Part shown: piece by piece, positions 44,435 to 56,292 of the stretch
Layout: every line of letters starts with the position of its first letter
Position numbering within the stretch: position 1 is the first letter of the stretch
Source: Ilyonectria destructans
Taxonomy: Eukaryota > Ascomycota > Sordariomycetes > Hypocreales > Nectriaceae
Direction of reading: 5' to 3'
Length of the DNA: 64,000 nt
NCBI GenBank assembly: GCA_020740775.1
Contig: JAHEWK010000001.1
Span: forward strand, 3,906,001 to 3,970,000
Position numbers and translations under genes: made by a program
Notes under the pieces: model-generated
Database searches by the model: none
What the model saw: the letters and a program-made list of their open reading frames with translations, nothing else
Told to the model about the DNA's origin: nothing

Positions 44435-44437
44435 ATC

Positions 44438-44444
44438 TTTTTTT
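44438..44444 (+). terminator. Pol III terminator of tRNA-Val
   Basis: Seven consecutive T start four bases after the tRNA 3' end; a second run of eight T follows at about 44449-44456. Confidence 0.8.
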
Positions 44445-46082
44445 GCGCTTTTTTTTGCTTGTGGTGGATGCTGTGGATGTTGCGTGTGAAGGCCTTTTTC
44501 TTAGTGGGTCGTGATGGGTCAGGACGCCGAGGTTGGGGTTAGGTGGAGCTGCGACTAAAGAATCCCGGGACAAATAGATAAACATGGGTCGGGGCTTTCA
44601 AGCACGGGCATCATCTGATATCGCGGGTGAGTTGGTCAGACTCACCCGGGCTCTGGGGTTCTGGAGCTGCCGGAGATGTGTGAATCGCACATGGAGAGTA
44701 GACACAGAATCGATAGACACACTTGCGTGCCGTGTTCCGAGTCCGCGGAGTCGCTTGATCGTGGAGCCCAATACATCTCCGTACTGGGAAAGGTGACAAT
44801 GCGATCGTTGATAGGGATTTTCTTGTAGATCCCAGCCCGTCACTTGCAGGCATTTTAGGTAATTTGGTTTGTGTCGTGAGCCTAGCTCTACGGGGTTTCG
44901 ACCTCACGTCAACGTGTTCAAGCTATTGATTGACAGACCCGGCGTGTGGTACACAGGGCGTCACTCTTTTGTCCAAGCACTAGCCACAACTAACAACCAT
45001 AACCGGCTCAAAGATGCCGACTGCTCGCACCACGGCAACCTAAACGCAGATAGAATTGGGAATAAAAGTCGACCACTCAGGCTACCCCAGTGTCGCATCG
45101 CAGCCCGTCGGTGTGAGTGGGTGGGTGGGTGCGGCTCCCGGCCGTCGTCCCATTGGACCGCCCGCCCAAATCCTCCGGCTGGGCATCCAACGGAGCGGGA
45201 ATGGGAGCAAACCGCCGGCCGAGGAGGGCCTGTCCATGGTGGCCGACGGCCGTAGGGCAGAATGGGGCAGGTTTCCCGGCCAGCTTCGAGTGGACTGTCA
45301 GGGCAGAACCGTCGGCATGGCGCTGGATCAATCGGCCCGTCGGTGGCCTTTTGGGACGGTTGCAGCTGTTGTTCCCCAGGCTGGGCGGGTTCGCATTAGC
45401 GGCCGCTGTTGGCAAGCTACACAAATTTACCTCCCCACTCAAGCTCCGAGATATACTTGACGCGTCCCGTCATAGGGACGTAGAAGGCAGCTTCTCGCAG
45501 TGGGAGGACCTGAGAAAATACAACTCACAATCCTCTGTCACGGAGATTGGCGGCATCTTCCATGGCGCTAGATCCTCGCGCCCGTCGCCGGCCAGTGGCG
45601 AGTATATGACTTGTTGAATCACGCTGCAGCTCCCCCTGCTGCGTGCTGCGGGGCGTTATCCCACGGGCGAGCGGGGTCAGAGTTGAGTGTGATTGTGAGG
45701 GTGGACTCCATCTCCATATCCGAAGGAACTTTCTTTCTAGTGCAGAGTGGTCAAGGGTGTAATCTGCAATCGTAAGTCGTGGTGGTGCTTCCTGACTGGC
45801 CTGATCCGTCTAGTTATCCGAGCTGAGCATCCATCTCGAGGCAAGCCATCAATCAACTGCATTCTGCACCATGCCCCGGCGGGAAATGGATCATCTCAAG
45901 GGACAAGGGCCGTCGTGTTGAACTGGTGCTTCTATATAACTCGCGTGTTGCCCCCCCGCTTCTCTCTGCTATTACGTGCAGCTCTGTCCTGGTCTGTTTT
46001 GCTCTGGTGGATATTTCACATTGTGAGCTGAAGCTTCAGAGGTGTTCTGCCTATAGCAGTATCAACACCAATAACCGCCACA
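44445..46082. other. Intergenic spacer with promoter of the phosphatase-like gene
   Basis: There is no credible gene. ORFs at 45056-45617 in three frames on the plus strand and one on the minus strand overlap and lack motifs. The right end is the promoter of the downstream phosphatase-like gene. Confidence 0.55.
45933..45939 (+). promoter_or_regulatory. TATA box of the phosphatase-like gene
   Basis: TATATAA lies 144 bp before the ATG at 46083 and is followed by a C-rich and pyrimidine-rich stretch, a usual arrangement for a fungal core promoter. Confidence 0.6.
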
Positions 46083-47556
46083 ATGCAGTCCAAGCTCTCC
46101 CTCCTGCTCGCCCTCACCTCCCTCTCCCTCACCACTGCCGAGGATGTCCTAGGCCTCTACGTCTTCCACCGCCATGGCGACCGCACCGCCAAGGCCTGGA
46201 AGCCCGTCAACTTGACGGCCCTCGGCGCCGACCAGGTCTACTCCTCCGGGTCCTTCTACCGCAAGCGCTACATCGACAGCGATGCCGATAGCAAGGTCCA
46301 AGGCGTCAGCTCAGACACGGCTATCCTCTCGCAAATTGCTGTCACCGCTCCCGTCGACAACGTCCTGCAGAACTCTGCCCTTGTTTTCCTCCAAGGCCTG
46401 TACCCTCCCACTGGCCACGTTGAATTGCTCGCCAATGGCTCCCGTGTCGAGGCGCCCTTTGCGGGATACCAGTATATCCCCGTGAACTCCATCGATAACG
46501 CCGCAAGCGCCGAAGATTCCGAGAACAGCGCCTGGCTCCAGGGAAACAGCGGATGTACCAACGCCGAAGTCAGCTCCAACGACTACTTGTCCTCCTCCGA
46601 GTATAGCAATACCTATGACAGCTCCACGGCCTTTTACACCAAGCTGCTGCCTGTCATTAACGGCACCTACACCAAGGACGAGGCCAACTTCAAGAACGGC
46701 TATTCTAGTACGACCAACCCCCTTCGCTTCAATCTCATATCTTCGCACTGACATTGACCCTCTAGTTTTCGATCTCATCAATGTGGCTCAAATCCACAAC
46801 ACCTCCATCTCATCCGATAATCTTCTCACCGAGTCCACCGTAGATCAGCTCTACGACCTTGCCTCCATCCATGAATGGAACCTCGCCTATAACAGCAGCG
46901 CCCCTGTCCGTTCCATCGCTGGCTCCGTCCTTGCGGGCCAGATCCTCGAGGCCCTAACGCCCCTTGCTGAACGCGAGGCGGGCAACCCCAAGCTCAACAT
47001 CCAGTTCGGCGCCTACGGCACCTTCATGGCCTTCTTTGGCCTCGCTAAGCTGTACAAGGCCCATACGGACTTCATGGGCATCTGCGATTATGCCTCATCT
47101 ATGGTCTTTGAGCTCGTCACCAACGCTACCAACCCGACCACCGACGACGTGAGCGTTCGCTTCTACTTCTCCAACGGCACCGCCGCTGAGAACGAGCCAA
47201 CTCTGTTCCCCCTCTTCGGCCAGGACAAGACAACTCTCTCGTGGGACGACTTCAAGACTGGCATGACTGATTTCGCCATTGAGGATACGGATCACTGGTG
47301 CAAGCTTTGCGGCAACACCGACAGCACCTGCTCCAACAGCACTAGCAGCAGCAACAGCGACGATGCCTCCTCGCAATCCTCCGACGACTCTGGCAACGGA
47401 ATCTCCAAGCCTGTTGCCGGCGTCATCGGTGCTCTCGTCACCCTGGCTGTGATATTGGGACTCCAGGCCGCCGCCCTCCTGTTTGGTGGCCTGCGCTTGG
47501 TCAAGAAGTCGAGTCTGGCACCAGCTGAATCCGCGGCCGGTGGTGTAAAGGCATGA
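46083..47556 (+). CDS. Histidine acid phosphatase-like protein, membrane anchored
   Basis: Exons 46083-46707 and 46766-47556 give 471 residues. Seen: a signal peptide (about residues 1-19), the catalytic FHRHGDRT at residues 28-35 with nucleophile His31, many N-glycosylation sequons (NLT, NGS, NGT, NTS, NSS, NAT), a Ser/Asn/Asp-rich linker after about residue 412, then a single hydrophobic helix (about 436-456) and a short basic cytosolic tail. The domain therefore faces the outside or the secretory lumen. Family members hydrolyse phosphate monoesters. Oddity: the second active-site motif, normally HD in phytases and acid phosphatases, is not visible; the aligned position appears to be GAYG at residues 290-293, so catalytic activity or proton donor may differ. 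This group of fungal paralogues may share that change. Confidence 0.87.
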
Positions 47557-47880
47557 AATAGAGAGCCGATGATGGAGATGGGGCGAGACAACATGAAAGC
47601 ATAGTTGAATGTCTTGGTTGGCACGATATGGAGCACAAGTAACTCGGAATATGAATCATGAATTAATTCAGGGATGATAACTCTTCTCCTTCAACAAATC
47701 CCATTAATTTTGAATCTGGACGAGAGACCCCTTCCAAATATGCCATGCAAATAAAAGCCCAGTAATATTAGTAATAAGACCCCATTCGCCAATGTCTTAT
47801 ATGCTGCCTTTGCCAGCCACTACAATAGAAACACTACATGAGATACGGGATATTCAAGACCAAGGCCATGCGATGAGACA
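47557..47880. other. Short convergent spacer
   Basis: The 3' flanks of the phosphatase-like gene and the MFS gene meet here. It is AT-rich and has no ORF worth noting. Confidence 0.6.
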
Positions 47881-49912
47881 TCATCGAAGATGCGTGAGAG
47901 CAAGAAGATCGTGGCGATGGTAAAATGCCCGCACTCGCTTGCCATATATGTCTGTATTACATCAGTTCACGTTCAAGAGAAGGTCGTACGGGACTTAGGA
48001 CTTACACATGGGAACACTCAACAAGCAGACCGCGACTTGGATCGACGCGATGGCTAATAGCGTGGGCCTGATACCTCCTTTGATGATCCAGTCGTACGCG
48101 TAGAACGTTAGGACGAAGCTGAAGAAGTTCTTGAAGATGATCATGATGGTGAACCCTTCGATGGTCAAGTCACCTAAACACCAGAGTTAGCTATATGCCC
48201 AAATGCACATCTGACAGAATGAGTAACGTACGGTAGGCGTCGACGATGTAGAGCGAGCTGGCTACAGCGCCAATCACCATCCCCGCTACCTCGAAACCGA
48301 AAAACACGAGGGGGACATGATATGTGAACTTCCCAGAGATGACTTCGCCGGCAGTCAACCCAAAACCATACAAGCCGATGCCGCCAATAATCATCATAGG
48401 GAACACCATGAGGATGCGAAACTCGGGCTCATAAATGCCCTTGTTGAGCCTAGTCAGGTATTTGACGCTCGAGTCGGCAAGCAGGCCTGCAATAGCGAAG
48501 CCACATAGTGCTCCAACGAAGGCGCCTGTGTATGTGTATCCAGCCATGACCTCACCCCAGTAATAAGGAGGGCCAATGAATATCGCTGCCACGATAACAC
48601 CAATAAAGACGGTCCATCCAATCATGGTACCCTGGATCAGACAACCCCAGATAAATGCGGGATGGGTAAGCAGGGGAAACGGTCTGAGTAGGAGAACCCA
48701 GTAGCGTTCGTCTGTCTTGCGTCCGTCAAATAGCGAGAGCGACTCGACAAAACTCTTCTTGGGGGTGTTGGCGTTGCCAATGGGCTGAAGGGCACTGGAT
48801 GTCGGGAAAAGAACAAAACCGCGGGACGGTTCGCCGCTTCGCTCTGGACTCGACGAGTCTGGGTGCCTTGGCGACGATTCTAGCTTCGATTCCTCTGCAA
48901 CGGTGGTATCGGTGTTGAGGATTGCGGCGCGCCGGTATGTTGTCTCAGGACAGAAGAAGAAGACTGCCAACAAAGTAGGGGCCAGGAAGATGGACACGAA
49001 GAAGAACGTCCAGTTCCAACCTAGGGATTCGGTAATCTTTCCTACTAAGATGGGAGTGAAGAAGGCACCACCGAAGACGGCCAGGTTGGTGAATGCCATT
49101 CGAACACCTCGCTGGTGAACAAAGTAGAGGTCGCCAACAGCAGCATTGAGTAAACTCTCAAAGGGAGCACATCCCACACCCTGGACGACCCTCGCTCCGA
49201 TAAAGCTACCATAGTCGGTACCGACCGAGCCAGCCCATGCGCTGGATGCAATGATAATGCATATGCCGAGGAGGAAGAGATGCCGTTTGCCCCAAATGCG
49301 ACCGGAAGGGACAAAGAAGATGGCACCGGCGCCAGCCCCGAGGAGAAAGTAGCCGGTCAGAAGAGCGACCTGGGTGAAGTCTCGAGAGAAGAGTAGAGAG
49401 ATGGTGATGGTGTTGGCGGCGAGGATCGGACCCAATGCGGTAGCAAGGATACCGGCGAAGCAAAGGGTAAAGGTAATGAGATCACGCCTCCATAGCGGCC
49501 AGTTCAGCGGGTCGTTGGGGTCATCGGAGGGCTGGGGGATCTAAAAAAGATGTGAGCGGGCCGAGTATGTCGAATGGGTGGCACACAACTGGTTGCAAGA
49601 GAGGGGGACGGCATGGGTGGGACGTACGAGGATGATGGGTTGCTTGCCGCTGGTATCACACTTGAGGCCTACATGGTCACTTGTGGCGAGTTGAGGACGG
49701 GATGGATCGTCGAAATACCGAGTCGTGCCTTGGCATTGTCAGTCCCGTCGATTTCCTACGCGGGTCCCATGGCCCAGATAGCCACTGAACCGAATTGATC
49801 CAGGACCGCGGAGAAGGACATTCGGAGTGGGGTGCTATGGAGCGGGAGGGAGAAATGGATCCTTACCGGGGACATGCTCAACGCCCTTGACATCGAGGAT
49901 GCCGAAGGGCAT
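47881..49912 (-). CDS. MFS transporter, drug:H+ antiporter-like (DHA1)
   Basis: Exons 49912-49867, 49728-49628, 49540-48232, 48173-48006 and 47951-47881 give 564 residues. It is an integral plasma-membrane or vacuolar transporter. Seen: a cytosolic N-terminus MPFGILDVKGVEHVPG, then IPQPSDDPNDPLNWPLWRRD, the hallmark lead-in to TM1 of fungal drug and polyamine-type carriers; a GRIWGKRH loop between TM2 and TM3; ARVVQGVGCAPFES in TM4; CPETTYRR after TM6; a charged central loop; and TM7-TM12. The C-terminus ends with IYGKRVRAFYHRHDLL, another family feature. Introns have TAG or CAG acceptors except the first, AAG at 49729-49731, chosen because it restores the frame between the N-terminal peptide and the DDPSRPQ segment. 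Substrate cannot be deduced; no biosynthetic genes are adjacent. Confidence 0.88.
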
Positions 49913-52900
49913 CTTGGCGAGGTTTGACTGGAGCGTGGAGCGTGGAACTGCTAAGAGGGAAGCGATAGGACCGTATCCACCCGAGAGCCTAGAGCATGGT
50001 TGGCCAGGTGGATGAGTGAGAGAGGAGCGAGAGGATGGTGAGATGAGTCGCGCGTCGGGAGTCGCGGGCGGGATTCGCCCAGGTCCCGATGTTCGACGCA
50101 GGAGCTGGCCACCGAGGCGCCGGCAATGCGAATACACAGTGCCAACAGAGATATCGAGCGACAGAATGGTGGAGCAGAAAAGCAAAGACGTTGGTGGCGG
50201 CGGCCGGTCGCGCAGATGCGATGTGATGCGATGAGAAGGGTGGGAAGCGTGTTGTCAGCAGGCGCTCTGAATGTTTCTATGGTTCCAGGCCAGCTGCCGT
50301 GGTAATTCCCCCAACCAGGTTAGAGGCTCGAGGGAGGCTGCCTGAGTGCCGTCCTTGGTCGAGCGCTCGGACAGGAAAAAATGCTTGTACCAGTACCATT
50401 CATCACGGGCATACGAGTTGTGAGGCAGAGGTACAGTACTTGCATTGGAACGTGCCTGCCTGGGTATGTACAGTAGATAGGCAGGTAGGTCAATGAGTCT
50501 TGGGCAGTTGCAACCGAGGCGGGGACAATGGAGTCGCTGTCAAACAGAAAGAGGCGATGCACTGGAGGGCCGCTGTAATTCCGCGGTCCATCTTTCCCCT
50601 AGAGCCTGCGAGTGTGAGGTCGAGACTTGAGCTGTGGCGGCGAGGGAGAGCGACAAGAGACAAGACTGAGAGCCAATCAAATTGGCCAGAAGCCAAAAGA
50701 ATACCTGAGACCTCAGTCCATCCTTTGTTTTTTTTTTTGAAAGATGCTGGCAGCGCTGACAGCTGGGAGGCGACTTGAACCGCAAAGCTCTAATTCGACA
50801 ATTCCCGGGATGACGATAAAATGATGTTTGTGGAGACGTACCAAACTACCAATCACCCTCCTTGGGGGATCATTTCGTTTCTGGATATCCCGGCCTGTGC
50901 CGAGCGTTTGTGCGACCACAAAGCTCACTCATTTAGTACTCATTTAGTACTCATCCACCAACAGTCGCTCGTGGGTTTTGCAGATCGGAGACTTCTTCAG
51001 CCACGCCCCAGGATCCTCGGGGTTGTCCACTCCATGTAGGTAGGTCCCTTGCAGAGTCAGGTTGACCACCACGTACCTAGGAGTGACACCATTGAGACGA
51101 CACTATCGATTCCAGTGCGCGGACCAAGCAGTCGTAGCGTGGCCTCATGTCTCTGTTGTCTTGGAGCTGGTCGCGGGTGGTTCTGACTAGTCACACAAAA
51201 GGTCTGAGACTTGAGGTTCGAGACTGAATTCTGGATGGGAAAACTGAATTATGGATGGGAGAACAGACGCATCTCTTCACGAAACAGGCCGCGACAAGGG
51301 CCAAGAAACCGGCCGCCACCACCACCACCGCCGCTGGCTTGACGCCTCGCAGCGCCCCGTGCCCCGATTCCAAAGATCCCACACCCACCACACCAACGAC
51401 CACACCAACAACCGCACCCACAACCACACCCACAACCACACCCACACGCGACCGACAGCCCGTCACCAGTATTCACTATTCCACAAATAGTCTCCTCATC
51501 CTCCTCTCGACATGACCTATCACCAACCACCCAGCATGTCGGCCTAGCCTGCCCCGCCCCCCTCGCCTCGATCGCTTGCAAGGACCGCGCAGGGGTTCTG
51601 GTTGCTGTCACCTAAGCGGCCCTAAAGGACCGAAGAAGCCCAAACAAGTGCCGCAGGTACCTAGATGAAGCCGGAAGCCGACAACATGTACAGAAAGCGC
51701 GTACCACCGGGGAAACGGGAGGTGGACGCCACGCTTTGGCGTTGGCCCTGTACCGAACCGTGGGGAGGGGCTACCCACGATCCCAAGGGGTTCAAGAGCT
51801 TAGGGGTTCAAGGGTTTAAGGGTTCAAGAGCCTGGATTGGCTGCACACATCTGACCTTACAAACCCACAATCTCGATGAGCCCTGAAACCCTGCCTGGGA
51901 CGTCCTCCCGCGAATTCAAGTCTTCTACTCAGGAAAACACATTCGCAAGCCGAAGGATGATGCCCTTGGGCTCGGCTCTGGTTACCTACATGATATGCGG
52001 CTCCCAATGCTTACATCCGGTGAGATCTGATGATCTCGACCGGCCCAGGCTCCAAGTTGAGTCATTCTTCACAGTGCAAATTCTCTAAACGGCGGGGATC
52101 GTCCTACATAAGCCACCAAAACCTAGTTCCCAGGTGGCCTTTTAGCGCCTAGTATCGAGATTGACAAATGTCCATGGGCTGTGGGATGCCATTTGCACCA
52201 TAGAGGATGGACCTATCGCAAAATCCCATGGTGGGTGGCCACGCTTTGCCACTACGCCATGCCACGGTGGCTAGCCCCGAAAGTCGTGAACGCCAAAGCC
52301 TCAGCGAGAGGGCCATGTCGGTTGTCAGGCTAAATTTGACAATCAACCAGGGCAAGGATCGCCGGTGGCTTTGCAATAATTCTCGACATACGACGCACAA
52401 ATGACGGTGGCCGACCCTCCTGCGCCACTGGCACTTGAGGTTCAAGGCTGGGACGAGAACAGGTTAGCAGGCACATTATTGGAGATGGGATGGCTTCCCC
52501 CTGGTCTGGCGCGCTAACAGTGGGTATGGATGGCATGGCCTGCGTCGATCCCGGTGTCGAGGGATTGAGATTCCTCCCCACAGACCACACAGACCACGGA
52601 CCAGAGACCATGAGCAGGTCACGTCAACAGTTGTGGCCTCCCGTCAGTAGCAAGCCGGTCGGTGTGTATGTTGTATACAGGACGTCACCTACACGCCCTC
52701 CGTCCAACTCTAGGATCCCCCTGGACCGCCTGAGACGGCGGCTGTGCCCGAGAGCACGATGGCTACCCCCGGTGAATGAATCCTGGGTGTGTGTGGGTGC
52801 GTCACAGTGGGGTGTGGTGCTGTATTCAGCCGCCGCCTCTCATCTTTACTTGGGCTCTTCACCACGAGCGACATGTCAGGACGTCAACTGTCGATGCCCT

Positions 52901-53604
52901 CCACTTACTCGCCCCCTCCGACTGGTCACTGCGCGGAACCTGCCCTCAGGCGGCTACAGATTGTCAACTGTCTGAAAACAGCGAGTTTGGGAGCCTCATA
53001 TTGTCAATTGTCAAACCTGGGTAATCCTTTCCCCTCGTCTCTCGTCGGAGGCGGACTTGGCTCCGGCCGAGTTCAGTTCACTCCTGCCAGTCCCATTTTA
53101 CGAATCTTTTCCGTGCCCTCTCTCCCTCTCCCCGTGCTGAAAAAACCCTCTCCGGACCAAGATGTCGTGTTTGATCCCGACACCAAGGCAGCTATAGCCG
53201 CCCGTTATTATCCCGATCCTCCAGCACCCGCTAGCTCGCGACATCGCCCCCGACGACATTACTTCTCCTGATGAGGCGCCTTTGAGAACTGCCAGCCATC
53301 CCCATTCGCCCCATCTGTCCCTTTCGTGCCCGCACCCAGGCCCCTCGTACATCTTGTTGTCCCTTCCCTTTCCTTCCACCCCTCCTATTTATTATCACGC
53401 TTCGCTGGCCGCCAACCCCCCTGACGAGGTTTCCCAAGCCAGCCTCACAACCCGTCCCTCCCCCGGGCTGTTTTCGCCAATGGAGCAAACTGTTCACATC
53501 TGTGAATTACAGTTATTCTAGAGTGCTTTTTAGAGCCGCTGTATCCCCGGACATCCCCGTCGCACCCACATGTGAACACTCTTCGATGCTCTGCCCTTTC
53601 CACT
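49913..53604. other. Gene-poor divergent spacer (3.7 kb)
   Basis: The two flanking genes point away from each other, so both promoters lie within it. No convincing ORF is present. There is an ACCACACCC-type microsatellite at about 51395-51450, a direct repeat of TTTAGTACTCA at about 50930-50955, and a GGGTTCAAG(AG)-type repeat at about 51787-51830. Confidence 0.5.
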
Positions 53605-56292
53605 ATGGACGCAGGGCTACCCTCATCCAGGACACTGTCTCCCGGGCCTGGCCCGTCAACGAGTCGGAAAGAGCGCGGTGCCATTGCTGCTCAGGTGAGT
53701 AGTATTTTTATCGTGTCCGATTTACCATCACCCGTCTTGCCGCCTCCGTGTTCCGTCTCCGTTGCCCGACCACCGCCGGCGGACTACTCCGGGTTGCCCC
53801 TCTCCGCCCCCGGGGGACACGTCAGGATCCCTCGCGATCTCCGCTTTTGGGCCTTTTTCGAAGGAAAAAAGACAGATGTCAATACCGTCGGGACGTGGGC
53901 TGACAATGATCAAGGCTTGCGAGACATGTCGCAATAGGAAGCAGAGGTGCGATGAACAGCGGCCCAGATGCGGGACGTGTCAAAGATTCAAACTCGAATG
54001 TCGATACCGAGAACCTCAGCCTACAAAGTATGTTTTTTTTATAATAAAAAAACCCCCCCCCTCAGCAAGCTAGCATTGAATCAGTCCATGGCGAGACCGT
54101 GGCTATTGACCGTTCTGGCATGGATGGCCCATGTGCTGCTTGTGTCCAATACTGCTATTTAGCTAACTCCCGACAGGAAAGACAGGACACTGGTGGAGAT
54201 TCTGGACCGCCTCAAGGTTGTCGAGAATAAAATCGATAATTTGAGCTTCAAGGGAAATACAACACCGCCGTCAACGTTCAATGTATCCCAGCCGACCAGC
54301 GTGTACCCTGCCGGCACCCCGCTCTTGGGTGATCCTGACAACCAGGAGTCACACCCAGCGAGCTCTGGTCCCCCCGCCAGTCCAACGGCGACGCAGCTTG
54401 GAGGCTATCGCTATGACTCCTCGGTATCGAAAATGCTAGAATGGCCTGCCATTCGCCAAATGTTCAGCAACTTGGGGCAGAAGCCTCAGTCTCCCCTGAG
54501 CGAACACGACATCTCTGCACAACCAGAGGGAATTCGCGACTCAACCATATCCCTGCCTACCGACGGCATCCAGTCAACCGGAATGCCAAATAACAATGTG
54601 TTGCAAGTTCCCTTGCAATTCCCAGGCTACCCGGCGAGCCTCAACCTGAACCCCCCGAGTATTGATTGGGAGACCATGCAGCGCTTGAGCAAGGGATTCT
54701 TTGACGTTTTCAACTGCATCTATCCAATCATGGATCGCCAATGGTTCATCTCCAGCACTTTGACCTCTATTATTAACAACGGTTTTCAAGAAGGCACCAC
54801 GTCTACCGTCGTCTTGCTTGTATTCGCGCTGGGGGAAGTTGCCCTCTCACCTTCGGAAGTGCCCGTCTCCGCCTACAAGGGGCGACCATCCGGTATTAGG
54901 GGCGGCACCATCGACCGGCCCCCGGGAATCACCTATTTCAACGAAGCACGCAAGAGGATGGGCTTTGCTCTGGCCGAAATCAGCGTGGAGAATGTACAGA
55001 TGTTTGCTCTCGCCGCGCTCTACTACGCAAGTTGCTCACAGGCCGTCGTAGGTGTTTCACTTCCCCTTAAAGCGTGGTTGTTAACTATGGAATAGGAATC
55101 TTGGCGGATGACGGTCTTATCATCCTTGGCTTGCCAAGCAGTGATCACTAAGTGCGAACCCCCGCCCCTTGTACCCGGCTCTTTCTAATTGGTATAGTAG
55201 CTCTGATCAACTACACGGTGCCCAAGGCGACCTCATTCGGCGAGCTTATTGGCACTGCTTAATCATGGAAACGTATATAAATCATCCATTGCACCGGAAG
55301 TTCTTGGCTAATAGTCGGTATAGCTATTTCCATATGGAGTTTGGACTACCATTGACAGGCCTCGAGAAGCTGGACGATGCCGTTGGCCTCCCCGACTTTA
55401 GCGGGCCGACCACCAGCGACGACTATGTTGGCAACCAGACATCGCATTTTCAGGAGCATTTTGCCTCCCAGATAATCCTTCGGAGACTGTCTGCCAATTT
55501 TCACACTACACTCAACAACTGTCAGTGTATACCCAGCGTCAGACCTTGACGTGGACCTCTGGGTGTAATGACGACATGCTAACTCAGGGTTCAGCATTCG
55601 GGACCAGCTCTTCCCTTCCTTTCCCCGGGTTTGGATCCTTCAGCGGATCCTCCAGCGAGAGCAACTCGACTACGGTGAATCAACTTGGCGCGCAACTTGA
55701 CCATTGGCGACGCATGCTCCCGAGACACCTCCGATGGCAGGACGACCAGATTATGGCGTTTGCAGACCACTCCCAGGACGGTTTCGCTTCGTACCCTGGC
55801 CAGTCTGACATGTTCACAGCGGAGCTCGATAGTCACCCCATAACCTATCCGTATGCCGCCGACATTCAAGTTGCCCTTCTCCGAACCCGATACTACTATA
55901 ACAAACACCTCATCTACCGACCCTGCGTGTTCAAGGCACTCCATCACCCCGAGAGCCTCACGCACGAAGACGCCGAGGGGGCGGCCGAATGCCTCAAAGC
56001 TTCACTCAAGTGGCCCATCGCCCTTTCTCCACCTTGCACTAATAAGCGGCTGGTGCCCATGGCGTTCTTCTGGTCCCAGAATCTATTCGGCATCCTGGTC
56101 CTACTGCACCTATCGCAACAGCATCCGATGCTGCTGCGCATTCGGTCGTCACTGTGTGGACAAGATTTCGAAGTGGACGCGACAGAGACAGTGAATTTAT
56201 ACTTGGATTGGTTACGCGATATGAAAAAGATAGATTCGACGGCGAATTGGTGCTGGACCGTCGTTCGGTTGATATACCACCTGGATGATTGA
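53605..56292 (+). CDS. Zn2Cys6 transcription factor
   Basis: Six exons, 53605-53694, 53915-54027, 54177-55047, 55096-55151, 55198-55520 and 55595-56292, give 716 residues. The binuclear zinc cluster is near the N-terminus, Cys32-x2-Cys35-x6-Cys42-x6-Cys49-x2-Cys52-x6-Cys59, preceded by RKERGAIAAQ, and followed by a basic linker and a short coiled coil (LVEILDRLKVVENKID) for dimerisation. The middle has the fungal transcription-factor homology region (WETMQRLSKGFFDVFNCIYP, AALYYASCSQ, RRAYWHCLIMETYI). It acts in the nucleus; target genes are unknown. The exon-2 acceptor is AAG. The exon-5 acceptor is a TAGTAG tandem (both choices keep frame). At exon 6 the frame allows two solutions; 55595 is preferred because of a better-placed branch site. 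Two introns are long (220 and 149 nt). Confidence 0.87.

Noticed and set aside
50755..50830. tRNA-like T-arm (GCGGTTCAAGTCGC on the minus strand)
   Set aside because: The flanks do not form acceptor or anticodon stems.
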